From NCBI GenBank assembly GCA_026545225.1, contig CM048846.1:53002270-53066269 (forward strand): a stretch of 64,000 bases of DNA, read 5' to 3'. Of this stretch, positions 22,001 through 36,773 are shown one piece after another. The translations under genes and the position numbers were made by a program. The stretch comes from Cornus controversa (lineage: Eukaryota; Streptophyta; Magnoliopsida; Cornales; Cornaceae). Within the stretch, counting starts at the first letter, position 1, and each line of letters starts with the position of its first letter. Under the pieces are notes generated by a model that saw only the letters and a program-made list of their open reading frames with translations, did no database searches and was not told the DNA's origin.

Positions 22001-23512
22001 TTAGGCTTCATATAACGAATAATTTTGTATGTAACATATTGTATTAGTATAGTTTAATATGTGAAATATCATAAATTATTGTTATTATATAACATTATCT
22101 ATTAGCTATACAATTATACTGCAAATTATAACTTACAATGACAACTAATTATAAATTATATTATAATTTTATTTTCTATATTTTGAAAAATATTTAATTA
22201 AAATTTCATAGTTATCATAAATTAAAGATGTCTATAATATTATTTAATATTAATTAGGTTATTTTATTTATTGATGATATAATATTATGTTTCATATAAA
22301 AAATAATTTATTATGTAATATAGTGTGTTAATATAGTTTAATATGTGAAATATCATAAATTATTGTTCATTTTTAATGTAATTGGTTAAACATTATGTAA
22401 TGAAATACACAACAAATTTAATATAATTATTTATATCTTACATATTTATTATATATTTTATTACCTATATTTTCAAAAATATTTCATTCAAATTTCATAG
22501 TTTTCACTGTTATCTAATATATTAACTATAAATTTATCATAAACAAATTGTGTCATAAATAATATAAATTATATTATTTAAAAATTAAATATTTAAAATA
22601 TATTATTTATTATACATACTACATTATAATATTATTTAATTTTAATTAGGTTATCTTATTTATTATTGATCATATAATATTAGGTTTTCAAAAAGACACC
22701 CATTCCTAGAGAAATCATGCGACAATCAGAATCGTACTTTACTTTTTTGCCAAATTCGATTGTCTGGACCTCCAAAAGAAACAAATAGCATGTCGATCCA
22801 AAATTCATATCGTTTCATCTGAGTCATTTTCATCCAATTTTGTTTGAGTCTTTCTGATTCGAAAAGAGAAATTTCTAGCAGAAATCATACACGATCACAA
22901 GTGTATGGTGCTTTTTGCCAAATTCGACCATTTGGACCTCAAAAAAAAAAAAAACGAGTATGCCGACAACGATTTTCAACCAGTTTCATTTGAGTCATTT
23001 TCATGGTCCATGAGGCCCATGCGCATGCTTGCCCAAATTTTAATGTTAAAGGATCTCTAAGGGCATTTTAGTCATTTCATTTTATATCCTAAATTGCATG
23101 TGTTTGCATACTAATTTAAATATGTTTGCATTGCTGCATTAATACATTATGTTAATTGATTCTCAATTATAATTGCTTTCATATATTTGAACTAACAGTA
23201 TTTGAAAGACATTTTTGTCATTTCAATGCTTTTGTAGGAGAGTGACACATGGCATCTCTCAACCATAAATTCTAGAATGTTGTAGCACCTAAGAATGCCT
23301 TTTATGTCCCCTGTTATTATAGTCTCTCAATTCTCATGATTTTGAATTTAAAGGGCCGCAAAGTCATTTTACTTGTGACCCAATCATTGGCATGCTTTTT
23401 GAATCACTAAAGGACAAAACATTGTTGTCACTCTCATCCATTATGCTTTTTGGACCGTTTAAATATTTTGAAGTCACATGATATATAAATATGTTGAGAA
23501 TTATATATAGGG

Positions 23513-23556
<44 letters not shown>

Positions 23557-25974
23557 AGAGAGAGAGAGAGAGAGATGGGGCATCAATTAGTTTAGGGTTT
23601 TGCCATTGAAGTGATCTGATCTTGAGCTGTGAGAGAGAAATCACCACTGTACATCACCACGTTGAAGGTTCAAAGGAGAAGAAGGATCTGAAGCTACTAG
23701 GAGTCTGTCTTCTATCTCATTCAGAATATGTCCAAGTTTCTCCTAAATTGTTAGTATTATATGAGCTCCACTTTATTTTCATGCTTGATTAAGGTAATAA
23801 ACTTATTCTCTATTCAATTTCAGTAAAACTACACGTTTAGTATGTATTTGGTATGAACAACTTTAAGCTTCGAATTAAACACATATGCAGTGTTGATGTT
23901 AGTTTGAGCAACTTTATACTCATTTGTTTGATTTAGGTCTGTTTGGTTGAATGTTAATTTTAGTTTTCCCAAAATTGATTGTTGAAACCCTAATTTTCTA
24001 CACTCTCACAGGCACGTGTTTAGTTTGAATATTCTACTCTCACAGGGGAACATTTAATTTGAATACTCTACACTCACAGGTGCACGTTAAAGCTTAATAT
24101 TTTACACTCTCACAGGTGCACATACATACATATGTGACTGAAATTTTCTCTGATTCTGAAATGGTTGCATTCTATAGTTGCTCTTAGAGTTTAATATGTG
24201 ACTGAAATTTCTTCATTTGACAAGTTCTATTGTGTGCCCCTCTTTTCTTTTTTGTTGTCATTTACTAATCTAGGTTATCCTTTTAGTGCTTTGCAAGTAT
24301 AAATCATGATTTATCTCACAGTTTTTGCTTTATAAGAGATGATATTAAAATCTCCTTCCATTTGTTTTCATTGAATCATGCCTTAAGAATTCAGTCCATT
24401 ATCATCTTGCTGAATCTGTTGATGTGTATCTCCTGTAGAGTAAACAGTTCTATGCTCGTTGTATTGAAGTCATTTGATTCTATATTGTCAATTCAACTTT
24501 GTCTTGTGATTAATGTTCCTGAAATTAATCTCTATGCATGATTTGAAGCATTTATGTGATATACTATCTGTTTGTCTCATTTGAATCACAAAGAGCTTGA
24601 TAGAGTGATTGAAACTGTGTTTAAGGTGTTATCAGGTTCATAGTTATATAAACATATCCTCAGACTCAGTCCTGTTGATGCGCACTACACACTACATTCT
24701 TATTTTTATATTTCAATTTACTTTAAGTTATTGCATGTAAATAAGCAAAGTACCCCCCATTTGAATTCAATAAAAATAGTTTCAAAATCAAATTCCAAGT
24801 AAATCAAAATCTGATTTTTCAGTTTTAGTACAAAATGAATTTTCACAGCTTTGAGATAAAATTTCATCGTGAAAAATGAAAGAACAAATCAAGTCATTTG
24901 GGGCTGAGAAAATTCATATGATCATGATAAATCATGGGGTACAATTACCGGGACTTTTATGTCAAGATTCATTGAAAAACTCATTACTACGTTTTTGTCC
25001 CTAGAATCCAACAAATAGCCAAATTTTGATAGAAAACAGTTATTTTTTTATGTATGAAATGTATGAAGGATCTTAAGATCATTTTAGGATATAGAGCCTC
25101 AAAATTTTAATCATCAAGGAGTTTACAAGAATATCCTAACTCTTACGTATTGGAAAATGATATGATTGAGAATCGGTTTCTTGATTGGTGTTTCAAACGT
25201 CTTCCAATGTCTTCGGTTCTTTTGGTAAACGTCTTCAACTTTCTTTTGTGCTTTTGATCATCTGTTTCTTATAGCTATCATTCTTGATATAGACACATTA
25301 AAAGAACATGATACAATTTGTTATCATCAAAATATTTACAACAAGCTTGGATAACAGTCATAATGCTAACACGTAGGATTACGACCTAATTTGGACAACA
25401 TAATGGCTACGGGTTATGATTTTTTTAAGTTTGAAAAGTGTATGTTCAATGTGTATTTTGAAAAACTATAGCCTTGAAGACGTATTTGGATAATCTATGT
25501 ATTATTGACATATATAGTGCAATATGTTAAAATAATGGATTAATTACCAATACTAAAATTTTGAGAAACCTCATAATGGCCTTGTGAGTATGATTTTGGC
25601 ATTACGACGACATGACAACTAAGATGCACATTGTATGCCCTTCATAGCATTGAATGAGTTGTATTCGACAATTGTTATCGATGAATTTTGTGTCAGTTAA
25701 ATACTTTAAATACACATATAGTGAATGCTTGTATTATTCATTTCATGAGATGAATCAAGTTTGTATTTTTGATCAACTATGTAATGTAATTTGTATATGT
25801 GTGATGAGTGTCCATGCATATGTGATATAAATCACATATATTGCATTATCATAATAGTGATAGAGGATAGACTCTCTATCTAAGAAGAATAAAATTGAAT
25901 CATGATAAGTTAAAAAAATTGTGATACCTGTCATAGCAATTTACTCCTTATCAAATGTTACGATGAATGACTCT
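19059..25974. repeat. Array spacer copy 2
   Basis: 6916 bp, same length as spacer 1 and nearly identical. AT-rich block 19566-22686, microsatellite 23515-23575, minisatellite 23996-24122. No coding sequence recognised. It carries T at 19949 where spacers 1 and 3 have G. Confidence 0.85.
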
Positions 25975-26293
25975 TGATGTGGTCGGAACTAAATTATATT
26001 GTAAGCTTAATTTTGCCCTTTTTATCAAAATATAATTTAACCACTCTCAAGAGTATGAATCTTTGTAGATAAGGTTCTATATAGAGGGTATCGATCCCAC
26101 GAGGACTAGTCGAAATTGTCTTAAAGGAAGATTAATTCTACTTTAATTCTAAAAACAGGTTTGCTCCATTTACTCTAATACCTGCAATACATCAAAAACA
26201 CAAAAATACCGTAAACATATCTCGGTAAACGCAAAAATGGAACTAACATAAGCAATAAAGAGGGTTCAAATGCATAGAATTGAACACTTATCA
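25975..26293 (-). repeat. Short LTR B2
   Basis: 319 bp with the same internal deletion junction as B1. One private substitution gives 'gagtatgaatc'. Confidence 0.88.
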
Positions 26294-28112
26294 CACACCC
26301 AAACTTACATATTGCTAGTCCCTTAGCAATACGATATTACAAAAATGAAACTAACTATATTATATAAAGGTTGAATCATGCTCAGTCATCACTAGATAAA
26401 GGGCGATCATCTGTTCATTTCACAGTTGGCAAATGCAAAAAGTATTACAGAACTATGTGGTCATTAGCAAAAATGGACTTGCACAAGCTATAAATAAACG
26501 ATGGTCCCCACATAATGGCCATTCCAAACAAACATACCAATTCCGACCCCAAAATCCTCTTTGAAAAGTGAACATGCATTCTAACGCGTGGCTTTTGACA
26601 TATTTGGAGAAGAAAACGAACAAATCTGTTTTTAAAAGAAAAACTTATTGAAAACGCTCGCCACAGCCGTTCATTATCACAAAACCTTCATGATTGCTCA
26701 TGTGCGGATGACCGTGCAATGCTTAGCTCTTTTTGCTTTCTTGTAAGCCCATGTAGCGGCATTAGGCCAATGACTCCCAAACCAATTGGCTTTAGGGCAT
26801 TAGGTGAAGAAACACCCCTCGGACTTAATAACCGAGCTTACAAGGCGATGAGCGTAAGCCAGCCACCCGCTTATTATTGCTCAACCTTACACACTTGTAC
26901 GCGAATATTCCCTGCTTTGAGGCATAGAAATCCGATTTATTGAGTGAGAAGGCTTATTGCAAATTTTTCTCTTTTTTTTTTTTTTTTTACAACAACCGGA
27001 AGAACTTATTCTTTAAGTTGTTCAGATAAAAACAGAAATTTACAAAATTCTCCCTCAGACTTATACCCCATAGTTTAAAATGCATGTGTGCGAATTTGTG
27101 CGTTTAAGGACAAATTTAGGGCAAGAACCATACGTGTTCGTATTTGGACAAAAATGTAGACCGTTCTAGCCTACTATATAGCTTGCAAAAGTGCGGGTAT
27201 TTACAATGTTAAAGTTCTTAACTACCTACTGCATTTACCTCGGACATTTATTCGAATGAACTTCCTTTAAAAAGCAAGACATCATAGCAAGCATGCAAAA
27301 ATATCAAGAAAACTGCTCTACAATGACACTCAATACTAAGACTGAACATTGCATGCATATGCAAGTGGTATAGCATACCGCACCCCCAAACTTATATGCA
27401 ACATTGTCCTCAATGTTTGGACAAGAAGAACAAGGAAAGAAGTTACCGGGATTGCAGAATGCGACAAAAATGGTATTCCACAGTAGCGGTCATCCTACAA
27501 ATAAGAAAAACCTGCACAGAACACCAACTGGATACCACGAGCATTAAAAGGAACAAAAAGTAATTAAAGAGAACATAATGAAATAATTATGCACAAACGG
27601 ACAATGCCAATATCATTGTACATCTAAGGGTCTGAACTGGTGTTTCCCGATTGTCTAAGAGGTCTATGTGATAAGATATTGACTATCCAGGCATGCTACC
27701 GTATAGCACGCAAAGGGGCTGCCTTTCTTTATTACCGCCATACTGTGTTGAAGCAATCTCAACAGTATTGGGAATTTAAACCAGGCGGTAATAAACGGAA
27801 GTCATCAACTGAATCGCATATAACAATTAGACAAGTGGTACTACATACATAGTCAAAGTATAGAGAACAGAAATATTGACAGAAAGCAAAAATAAGGACA
27901 GTAAAGAGAACACATGGGATAAAAGAAAAGATAACTGTATTCCATATATATGTAAAATGAGTTCAGTACAAGGCGTACATGCATCTGGAATACTCAAAAC
28001 TAAAATGAAAGATAGCATGGCCAACATGGCCTATGAAACATATGGAAAGAAAAATACGGAAAGTAAAACATAAAAGACAAATAAATGCAGCTACTCGAGG
28101 GCGGGTGGTGGT
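26294..28112 (-). other. Element interior copy 2 (non-coding)
   Basis: 1819 bp joining the two parts that are separated in unit 1. The conserved 3' blocks run to about 27460, with the polypurine-like tract and hairpin at 27381-27416. The leader-side hairpin is at 27728-27795. No frame over 75 codons; the open stretches are on both strands and do not resemble gag. Confidence 0.75.
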
Positions 28113-29546
28113 TGATGTGGTCGGAACTAAATTATATTGTAAGCTTAATTTTACCCTTTTTATCAAAATATAATTTAACCACTCGCAAGAGCACGAATCT
28201 TTGTAGATAAGGTTCTATATAGAGGGTATCGATCCCACGAGGACTAGTCGCAATTGTCTTAAGGGAAGATTAATTCTACTTTAATTCTAAAAACAGATTT
28301 TTGGTTTTGTGTTTAAAAACTATTCCATAAATGAAATGACAATAAAATTAAAGAGTAAAGTTGGGAGAGAGAACTAGGGTTGGTTTCCACCACTAACCAT
28401 TCACATGTTCATAAGTGTAGCAAGCATGGGATTCTTTAATTAAATGCCTAACAATGTCATTAGGCTTGTGACCTCAATGACATATCAAAAGATCAATGTG
28501 TGTGCTAACCTATCATAATCCATCTTCAACAAGCATAGCTCTTCAACCTAACTAACTACCTACTTACTCTACTCTCTAAGTGAACACTACATGCATCCAA
28601 ACTACCTTGTCTTGGCATGGTCTATACAAACTAACATCACACATTCATTTAAACACCATTATCTAGCCATCATTTGCACTTCTTGTGGAATATGCAAATG
28701 TTGTGCATTCAAGTGACAAAATCTACTCTAAGACAAGAATACATTCCAAATCAAATGAATATATAAAAGAGATGTATTTGTGTACATAATCACTAGGCTA
28801 AATAATCAACATTTAATTACAAATCCCAAGAGCTACAAAGATGAACAAGTTTACATGGCTAGGGGTTGAAACCAACACCCTAGTAGAAGAGTTAGATGCT
28901 CATGGTTGCCTTGCACCCTTCCATTGATGAAGAGAATGAAGCTTCTTGGTCTGGTTCAGCTCTCCTCTTCCTCTCCCGAAGGTCTCTCCTCTGATATTCT
29001 AATGTGTGTTGAGAGATGCTTGAGATATGTGTGATATGGCCCTTTTTGTGTGCTTTTTGGCTCCTTTTTCTCCTTGGGGCCCATCATATATATATATATA
29101 TATATATATCAATATATATATCCCTTGCATCAAGAAGGTCCCCAAAAGTCTTGTTCAAGTCAGACAATCCCCCTAAGTCGTGCAAAAAGGGGGATTTTAT
29201 TGCAAGTGGGAGAGCAGGTGAGCAAGTGGGCAAGTGGATTCTGCAGAATCTCGATCAATCGAGATTGGATCTCGATCGATCGAGATTTCGATCAATCGAA
29301 ATGAGATCTCAATCAATCGAGATTTCGATTAATCGAGATCAACATCTCGATTGATCGAGATGCCTTTGGCTGCAATTCTGATTTTTCCTCTTCAGCTGTA
29401 AATAGCTTCAAACTTTGCTCCATTAATCTAATACTTGCAATACATCAAAAACACAAAAATACCGTAAACATATCTCGGTAAACGCAAAAACGGAACTAAC
29501 ATAAGCAATAAAGAGGGTTCAAATGCATAGAATTGAACACTTATCA
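28113..29546 (-). repeat. Long LTR A3
   Basis: 1434 bp, essentially identical to A2, with the same hybrid left/right pattern. Confidence 0.92.
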
Positions 29547-32500
29547 ACCACCCATGACCACCATTGTTCTTCGATCTTGCTCCTAACATTTCTAATCAAA
29601 CATCAAAAATTCTATGACACAAATTCATTTCAAAGATCTTCAATCATGGTGATATATATACAAACACATACATAAGATCGAATTTGTAGACTGAGTTGTT
29701 AAGTTTTGTTGTGAGTCACGGGTACGAGTTGATCAAAACGACCAGGTTGGTAGTGTCATGTACGTGAAAGCGTACATATCATTTTAGAAATCAGTTTTTT
29801 TTTTTATATTTCAAATCATCACAGGGGAGGTCACTGAAATTATGACAAACCTCAGGATATGTCATTGTATTTTACCGTATTTGAAATATAATGTGATATT
29901 ATATTGCAAGGGAAAAACTGTCTTTTCACTCTTAAAATTTATTCCAGATATCGAAAAAATTGATTTAGGGGAGATGAAAGAAATAAAGGTCAAACGATCT
30001 CTTCGAGTGTAATTTCACCAAACCTCAGAGGAGGTCAGCAAATATAACCCTAAATTAAAGATGTCTATAATATTATTTAATATTAGTTAGGTTATTTTAT
30101 TTATTGATAATCTAATATTAGGTTTCATATAACAAATAATTTATTATGTAATATATTGTATTAATATAGTAAAATATGTGAAATAGCATAAATTAGTGTT
30201 CATTTTTAACGTAAGTGGATAAATTTCATGTAATGAAATACACAAAAATATAATAATATTATTTATATATTACATATGTATTATATATTTTATTACTTAT
30301 ATTTTGAAAAAAAACACATTAAAATTTTATAGATTTCATTGTAATCTAATATATTAACTATATATTTCTCATAAACAAATTGTGTCAAAAATAATATAAA
30401 TTATATTATTTAATAAAATGAATATTTATCGAATACGATAAAATATATTATTTAATTTTATTTAGGTTATCTTATTTATTATTGATCATATAATATTAGG
30501 TTTCATATAATGAATAATTTTTTATGTAATATATTGTATTCCTATAGTTTAATATGTGAAATATCATAACTTTTTGTTATTATATAATATAACATTATCT
30601 ATTATTTTTATACTGTACATTTTAAATTCAAATGGCAACTAAATTTAAATTGTATTATATATTTTATTTTTTATATTCTGAAAAATATTTAATTAAAATT
30701 TCATAGTTATCATTGTTATATAATATATTAACTATATATTTATCATAAATGAATGGAACTATCATAAATTATTTTCATTTCTAATGTAAGTGGTCTAATA
30801 TTATGTAAAGAAATACAAAAAAATATAATATTATAATTTATATCTTACATGATTTGTTGTTATTCCATATGAATTGTGTTGAAAATATAATTGATATTAC
30901 ATAAGTATATAAAATATAATGTATAATGTCATAAATAATTTAACTTATTATTGTAGAAATAATCTTATGTGTTTATGGTATATCATACTATGTAAATTTT
31001 CAATAGTATGTAATTAAAATTTTAAATATCACATATTTATTAATAAATTAATTTAAAATATTTTTTCTTATTTCATTAAAAATATAATATAAATTACGTA
31101 GTTAGTAATATATTCAATTTTATAAATTATTATTTATTTTAATATAATATATTAAATTATATAATATAACATTATCTATTAGTTATAACAATATACTGTA
31201 CATTTTAACTTTTAGTGGCAACTAAATATAAATTATATTATATACATTTTATTTATATTTTGAATTTTTTTAAATTAAAACTCCATTGTTATATAAATTA
31301 TTAACTATATGTTAATCATAAATTAATGCATACTTAAAAAATATTATTTATATTACTTAGAAATATAAACATTTATTATTAATATAAAATAAATTATTCA
31401 TTGCGCACTAGACTATAATATTATTTAATATTAATTAGATTATTTTATTTATTGATCATATAATATTTGGTTTCATATAATGAATAATTTATTATGTAAA
31501 ATATTGTATTAATATAGTTTAATATGTGACATATAATAAATTATTATTATTACATAGTATAACATGATCTATTATCTATAAAATTATACTTTACATTTTA
31601 ACTTATAATGGCAACTAAATATAAGTTATATTATATATTTTAAAAAATATTTAATTACAATTTCATAGTTATCATTGTTATATAATATTTCAACTATATA
31701 TTTATCATAAATTAATGGTTTCAGAAATAATATAAATATTTATTTTTAATATCAAATATATTATTAATTATACATACTGACTATAATATTATTTAATATT
31801 ACTTGCATTGTTTTATTTAATTATTATATAATGTTAGGTTTCATATAACGAATAATTTATTATGTAATATACTGTGTTAATATAGGTTAATATGTGAAAT
31901 ATCATAAATTATTGTTCATTTTTAATGTAATTGGTTAAACATTATGTAATGAAATACACAAAAATATAATATCTTACAAATTTATTATATATTTTATTAC
32001 TTATATTTTAAAAAATATTTCATTCAAATTTCATAGTTTTCATTGTTATCTAATATAATAACTATAAATTTATCAGAAACAAATTTTGTCATAAATAATA
32101 TAAATTATATTATTTAACAATTGAATATTTAAAATATATTATTTATTATACATACTACATTATAATATTATTTAATTTTAATTAGGTTGTCTTATTTATT
32201 GATGATATAATATTAGGTTTCATATAACGAATGATTTATTATGTAATAAATTATATTGCATTAATATAGTTTAATATGTGATATATCATAACTTATTATT
32301 CATTTTCAATATAATTGGTCAAATAGTATGTATTATTATGTACTAGTTTTATAAGTTCTTTATGCATAGTAGATTAATTATATTTATGCAAATTCTTAAT
32401 AGATAAATTTTCATAGTTATCATAAATTAAAGATGTCTATAATATATTTAATATTAATTTGGTTATTTTATTTATTGATGATACAATATTAGGCTTCATA

Positions 32501-34000
32501 TAACGAATAATTTTGTATGTAACATATTGTATTAGTATAGTTTAATATGTGAAATATCATAAATTATTGTTATTATATAACATTATCTATTAGCTATACA
32601 ATTATACTGCAAATTATAACTTACAATGACAACTAATTATAAATTATATTATAATTTTATTTTCTATATTTTGAAAAATATTTAATTAAAATTTCATAGT
32701 TATCATAAATTAAAGATGTCTATAATATTATTTAATATTAATTAGGTTATTTTATTTATTGATGATATAATATTATGTTTCATATAAAAAATAATTTATT
32801 ATGTAATATAGTGTGTTAATATAGTTTAATATGTGAAATATCATAAATTATTGTTCATTTTTAATGTAATTGGTTAAACATTATGTAATGAAATACACAA
32901 CAAATTTAATATAATTATTTATATCTTACATATTTATTATATATTTTATTACCTATATTTTCAAAAATATTTCATTCAAATTTCATAGTTTTCACTGTTA
33001 TCTAATATATTAACTATAAATTTATCATAAACAAATTGTGTCATAAATAATATAAATTATATTATTTAAAAATTAAATATTTAAAATATATTATTTATTA
33101 TACATACTACATTATAATATTATTTAATTTTAATTAGGTTATCTTATTTATTATTGATCATATAATATTAGGTTTTCAAAAAGACACCCATTCCTAGAGA
33201 AATCATGCGACAATCAGAATCGTACTTTACTTTTTTGCCAAATTCGATTGTCTGGACCTCCAAAAGAAACAAATAGCATGTCGATCCAAAATTCATATCG
33301 TTTCATCTGAGTCATTTTCATCCAATTTTGTTTGAGTCTTTCTGATTCGAAAAGAGAAATTTCTAGCAGAAATCATACACGATCACAAGTGTATGGTGCT
33401 TTTTGCCAAATTCGACCATTTGGACCTCAAAAAAAAAAAAAACGAGTATGCCGACAACGATTTTCAACCAGTTTCATTTGAGTCATTTTCATGGTCCATG
33501 AGGCCCATGCGCATGCTTGCCCAAATTTTAATGTTAAAGGATCTCTAAGGGCATTTTAGTCATTTCATTTTATATCCTAAATTGCATGTGTTTGCATACT
33601 AATTTAAATATGTTTGCATTGCTGCATTAATACATTATGTTAATTGATTCTCAATTATAATTGCTTTCATATATTTGAACTAACAGTATTTGAAAGACAT
33701 TTTTGTCATTTCAATGCTTTTGTAGGAGAGTGACACATGGCATCTCTCAACCATAAATTCTAGAATGTTGTAGCACCTAAGAATGCCTTTTATGTCCCCT
33801 GTTATTATAGTCTCTCAATTCTCATGATTTTGAATTTAAAGGGCCGCAAAGTCATTTTACTTGTGACCCAATCATTGGCATGCTTTTTGAATCACTAAAG
33901 GACAAAACATTGTTGTCACTCTCATCCATTATGCTTTTTGGACCGTTTAAATATTTTGAAGTCACATGATATATAAATATGTTGAGAATTATATATAGGG

Positions 34001-34036
<36 letters not shown>

Positions 34037-36454
34037 AGAGAGAGAGAGAGAGAGATGGGGCATCAATTAGTTTAGGGTTTTGCCATTGAAGTGATCTGAT
34101 CTTGAGCTGTGAGAGAGAAATCACCACTGTACATCACCACGTTGAAGGTTCAAAGGAGAAGAAGGATCTGAAGCTACTAGGAGTCTGTCTTCTATCTCAT
34201 TCAGAATATGTCCAAGTTTCTCCTAAATTGTTAGTATTATATGAGCTCCACTTTATTTTCATGCTTGATTAAGGTAATAAACTTATTCTCTATTCAATTT
34301 CAGTAAAACTACACGTTTAGTATGTATTTGGTATGAACAACTTTAAGCTTCGAATTAAACACATATGCAGTGTTGATGTTAGTTTGAGCAACTTTATACT
34401 CATTTGTTTGATTTAGGTCTGTTTGGTTGAATGTTAATTTTAGTTTTCCCAAAATTGATTGTTGAAACCCTAATTTTCTACACTCTCACAGGCACGTGTT
34501 TAGTTTGAATATTCTACTCTCACAGGGGAACATTTAATTTGAATACTCTACACTCACAGGTGCACGTTAAAGCTTAATATTTTACACTCTCACAGGTGCA
34601 CATACATACATATGTGACTGAAATTTTCTCTGATTCTGAAATGGTTGCATTCTATAGTTGCTCTTAGAGTTTAATATGTGACTGAAATTTCTTCATTTGA
34701 CAAGTTCTATTGTGTGCCCCTCTTTTCTTTTTTGTTGTCATTTACTAATCTAGGTTATCCTTTTAGTGCTTTGCAAGTATAAATCATGATTTATCTCACA
34801 GTTTTTGCTTTATAAGAGATGATATTAATATCTCCTTCCATTTGTTTTCATTGAATCATGCCTTAAGAATTCAGTCCATTATCATCTTGCTGAATCTGTT
34901 GATGTGTATCTCCTGTAGAGTAAACAGTTCTATGCTCGTTGTATTGAAGTCATTTGATTCTATATTGTCAATTCAACTTTGTCTTGTGATTAATGTTCCT
35001 GAAATTAATCTCTATGCATGATTTGAAGCATTTATGTGATATACTATCTGTTTGTCTCATTTGAATCACAAAGAGCTTGATAGAGTGATTGAAACTGTGT
35101 TTAAGGTGTTATCAGGTTCATAGTTATATAAACATATCCTCAGACTCAGTCCTGTTGATGCGCACTACACACTACATTCTTATTTTTATATTTCAATTTA
35201 CTTTAAGTTATTGCATGTAAATAAGCAAAGTACCCCCCATTTGAATTCAATAAAAATAGTTTCAAAATCAAATTCCAAGTAAATCAAAATCTGATTTTTC
35301 AGTTTTAGTACAAAATGAATTTTCACAGCTTTGAGATAAAATTTCATCGTGAAAAATGAAAGAACAAATCAAGTCATTTGGGGCTGAGAAAATTCATATG
35401 ATCATGATAAATCATGGGGTACAATTACCGGGACTTTTATGTCAAGATTCATTGAAAAACTCATTACTACGTTTTTGTCCCTAGAATCCAACAAATAGCC
35501 AAATTTTGATAGAAAACAGTTATTTTTTTATGTATGAAATGTATGAAGGATCTTAAGATCATTTTAGGATATAGAGCCTCAAAATTTTAATCATCAAGGA
35601 GTTTACAAGAATATCCTAACTCTTACGTATTGGAAAATGATATGATTGAGAATCGGTTTCTTGATTGGTGTTTCAAACGTCTTCCAATGTCTTCGGTTCT
35701 TTTGGTAAACGTCTTCAACTTTCTTTTGTGCTTTTGATCATCTGTTTCTTATAGCTATCATTCTTGATATAGACACATTAAAAGAACATGATACAATTTG
35801 TTATCATCAAAATATTTACAACAAGCTTGGATAACAGTCATAATGCTAACACGTAGGATTACGACCTAATTTGGACAACATAATGGCTACGGGTTATGAT
35901 TTTTTTAAGTTTGAAAAGTGTATGTTCAATGTGTATTTTGAAAAACTATAGCCTTGAAGACGTATTTGGATAATCTATGTATTATTGACATATATAGTGC
36001 AATATGTTAAAATAATGGATTAATTACCAATACTAAAATTTTGAGAAACCTCATAATGGCCTTGTGAGTATGATTTTGGCATTACGACGACATGACAACT
36101 AAGATGCACATTGTATGCCCTTCATAGCATTGAATGAGTTGTATTCGACAATTGTTATCGATGAATTTTGTGTCAGTTAAATACTTTAAATACACATATA
36201 GTGAATGCTTGTATTATTCATTTCATGAGATGAATCAAGTTTGTATTTTTGATCAACTATGTAATGTAATTTGTATATGTGTGATGAGTGTCCATGCATA
36301 TGTGATATAAATCACATATATTGCATTATCATAATAGTGATAGAGGATAGACTCTCTATCTAAGAAGAATAAAATTGAATCATGATAAGTTAAAAAAATT
36401 GTGATACCTGTCATAGCAATTTACTCCTTATCAAATGTTACGATGAATGACTCT
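29547..36454. repeat. Array spacer copy 3
   Basis: 6908 bp; 8 bp shorter than copies 1 and 2 because of the microsatellite at 34003-34055. AT-rich block 30054-33174, minisatellite 34476-34602. An AT-repeat translation on the minus strand (33852-34127) is not a gene. Private changes include 'gaatgattta' at 32229 and 'gatattaatatc' at about 34821. Confidence 0.85.
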
Positions 36455-36773
36455 TGATGTGGTCGGAACTAAATTATATTGTAAGCTTAATTTTGTCCTT
36501 TTTATCAAAATATAATTTAACCACTCTCAAGAGCATGAATCTTTGTAGATAAGGTTCTATATAGAGGGTATCGATCCCACGAGGACTAGTCGAAATTGTC
36601 TTAAAGGAAGATTAATTCTACTTTAATTCTAAAAACAGGTTTGCTCCATTTACTCTAATACCTGCAATACATCAAAAACACAAAAATACCGTAAACATAT
36701 CTCGGTAAACGCAAAAATGGAACTAACATAAGCAATAAAGAGGGTTCAAATGCATAGAATTGAACACTTATCA
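36455..36773 (-). repeat. Short LTR B3
   Basis: 319 bp, same deletion junction as the other B copies; 'ttttgtcc' variant shared only with B4. Confidence 0.88.

Larger units (their letters stand above)
17625..28112. repeat. Tandem array unit 2
   Basis: Complete 10488-bp unit: LTR A2, spacer, LTR B2, interior. It is nearly identical to units 3-5 over its whole length. Private differences include a C for T in the AT-rich part of the spacer (20178 area) and 'gagtatgaa' instead of 'gagcatgaa' in LTR B2. These differences argue against simple assembly stuttering. Confidence 0.94.
25975..29546 (-). mobile_element. Non-autonomous LTR element copy 2 (uninterrupted)
   Basis: 3572 bp: LTR B2, interior of 1819 bp, LTR A3. 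This is the clearest intact example of the array element and the empty-site control for the 7.5 kb insertion (site at 27486-27490). No gag or pol frame is present. The LTRs are unequal, 319 bp against 1434 bp. Confidence 0.86.

Noticed and set aside
33852..34127. Minus-strand frames through the spacer microsatellite (also 54807-55095)
   Set aside because: They encode SLSLSL and YIYIYI from (AG)n and (AT)n and change with microsatellite length.
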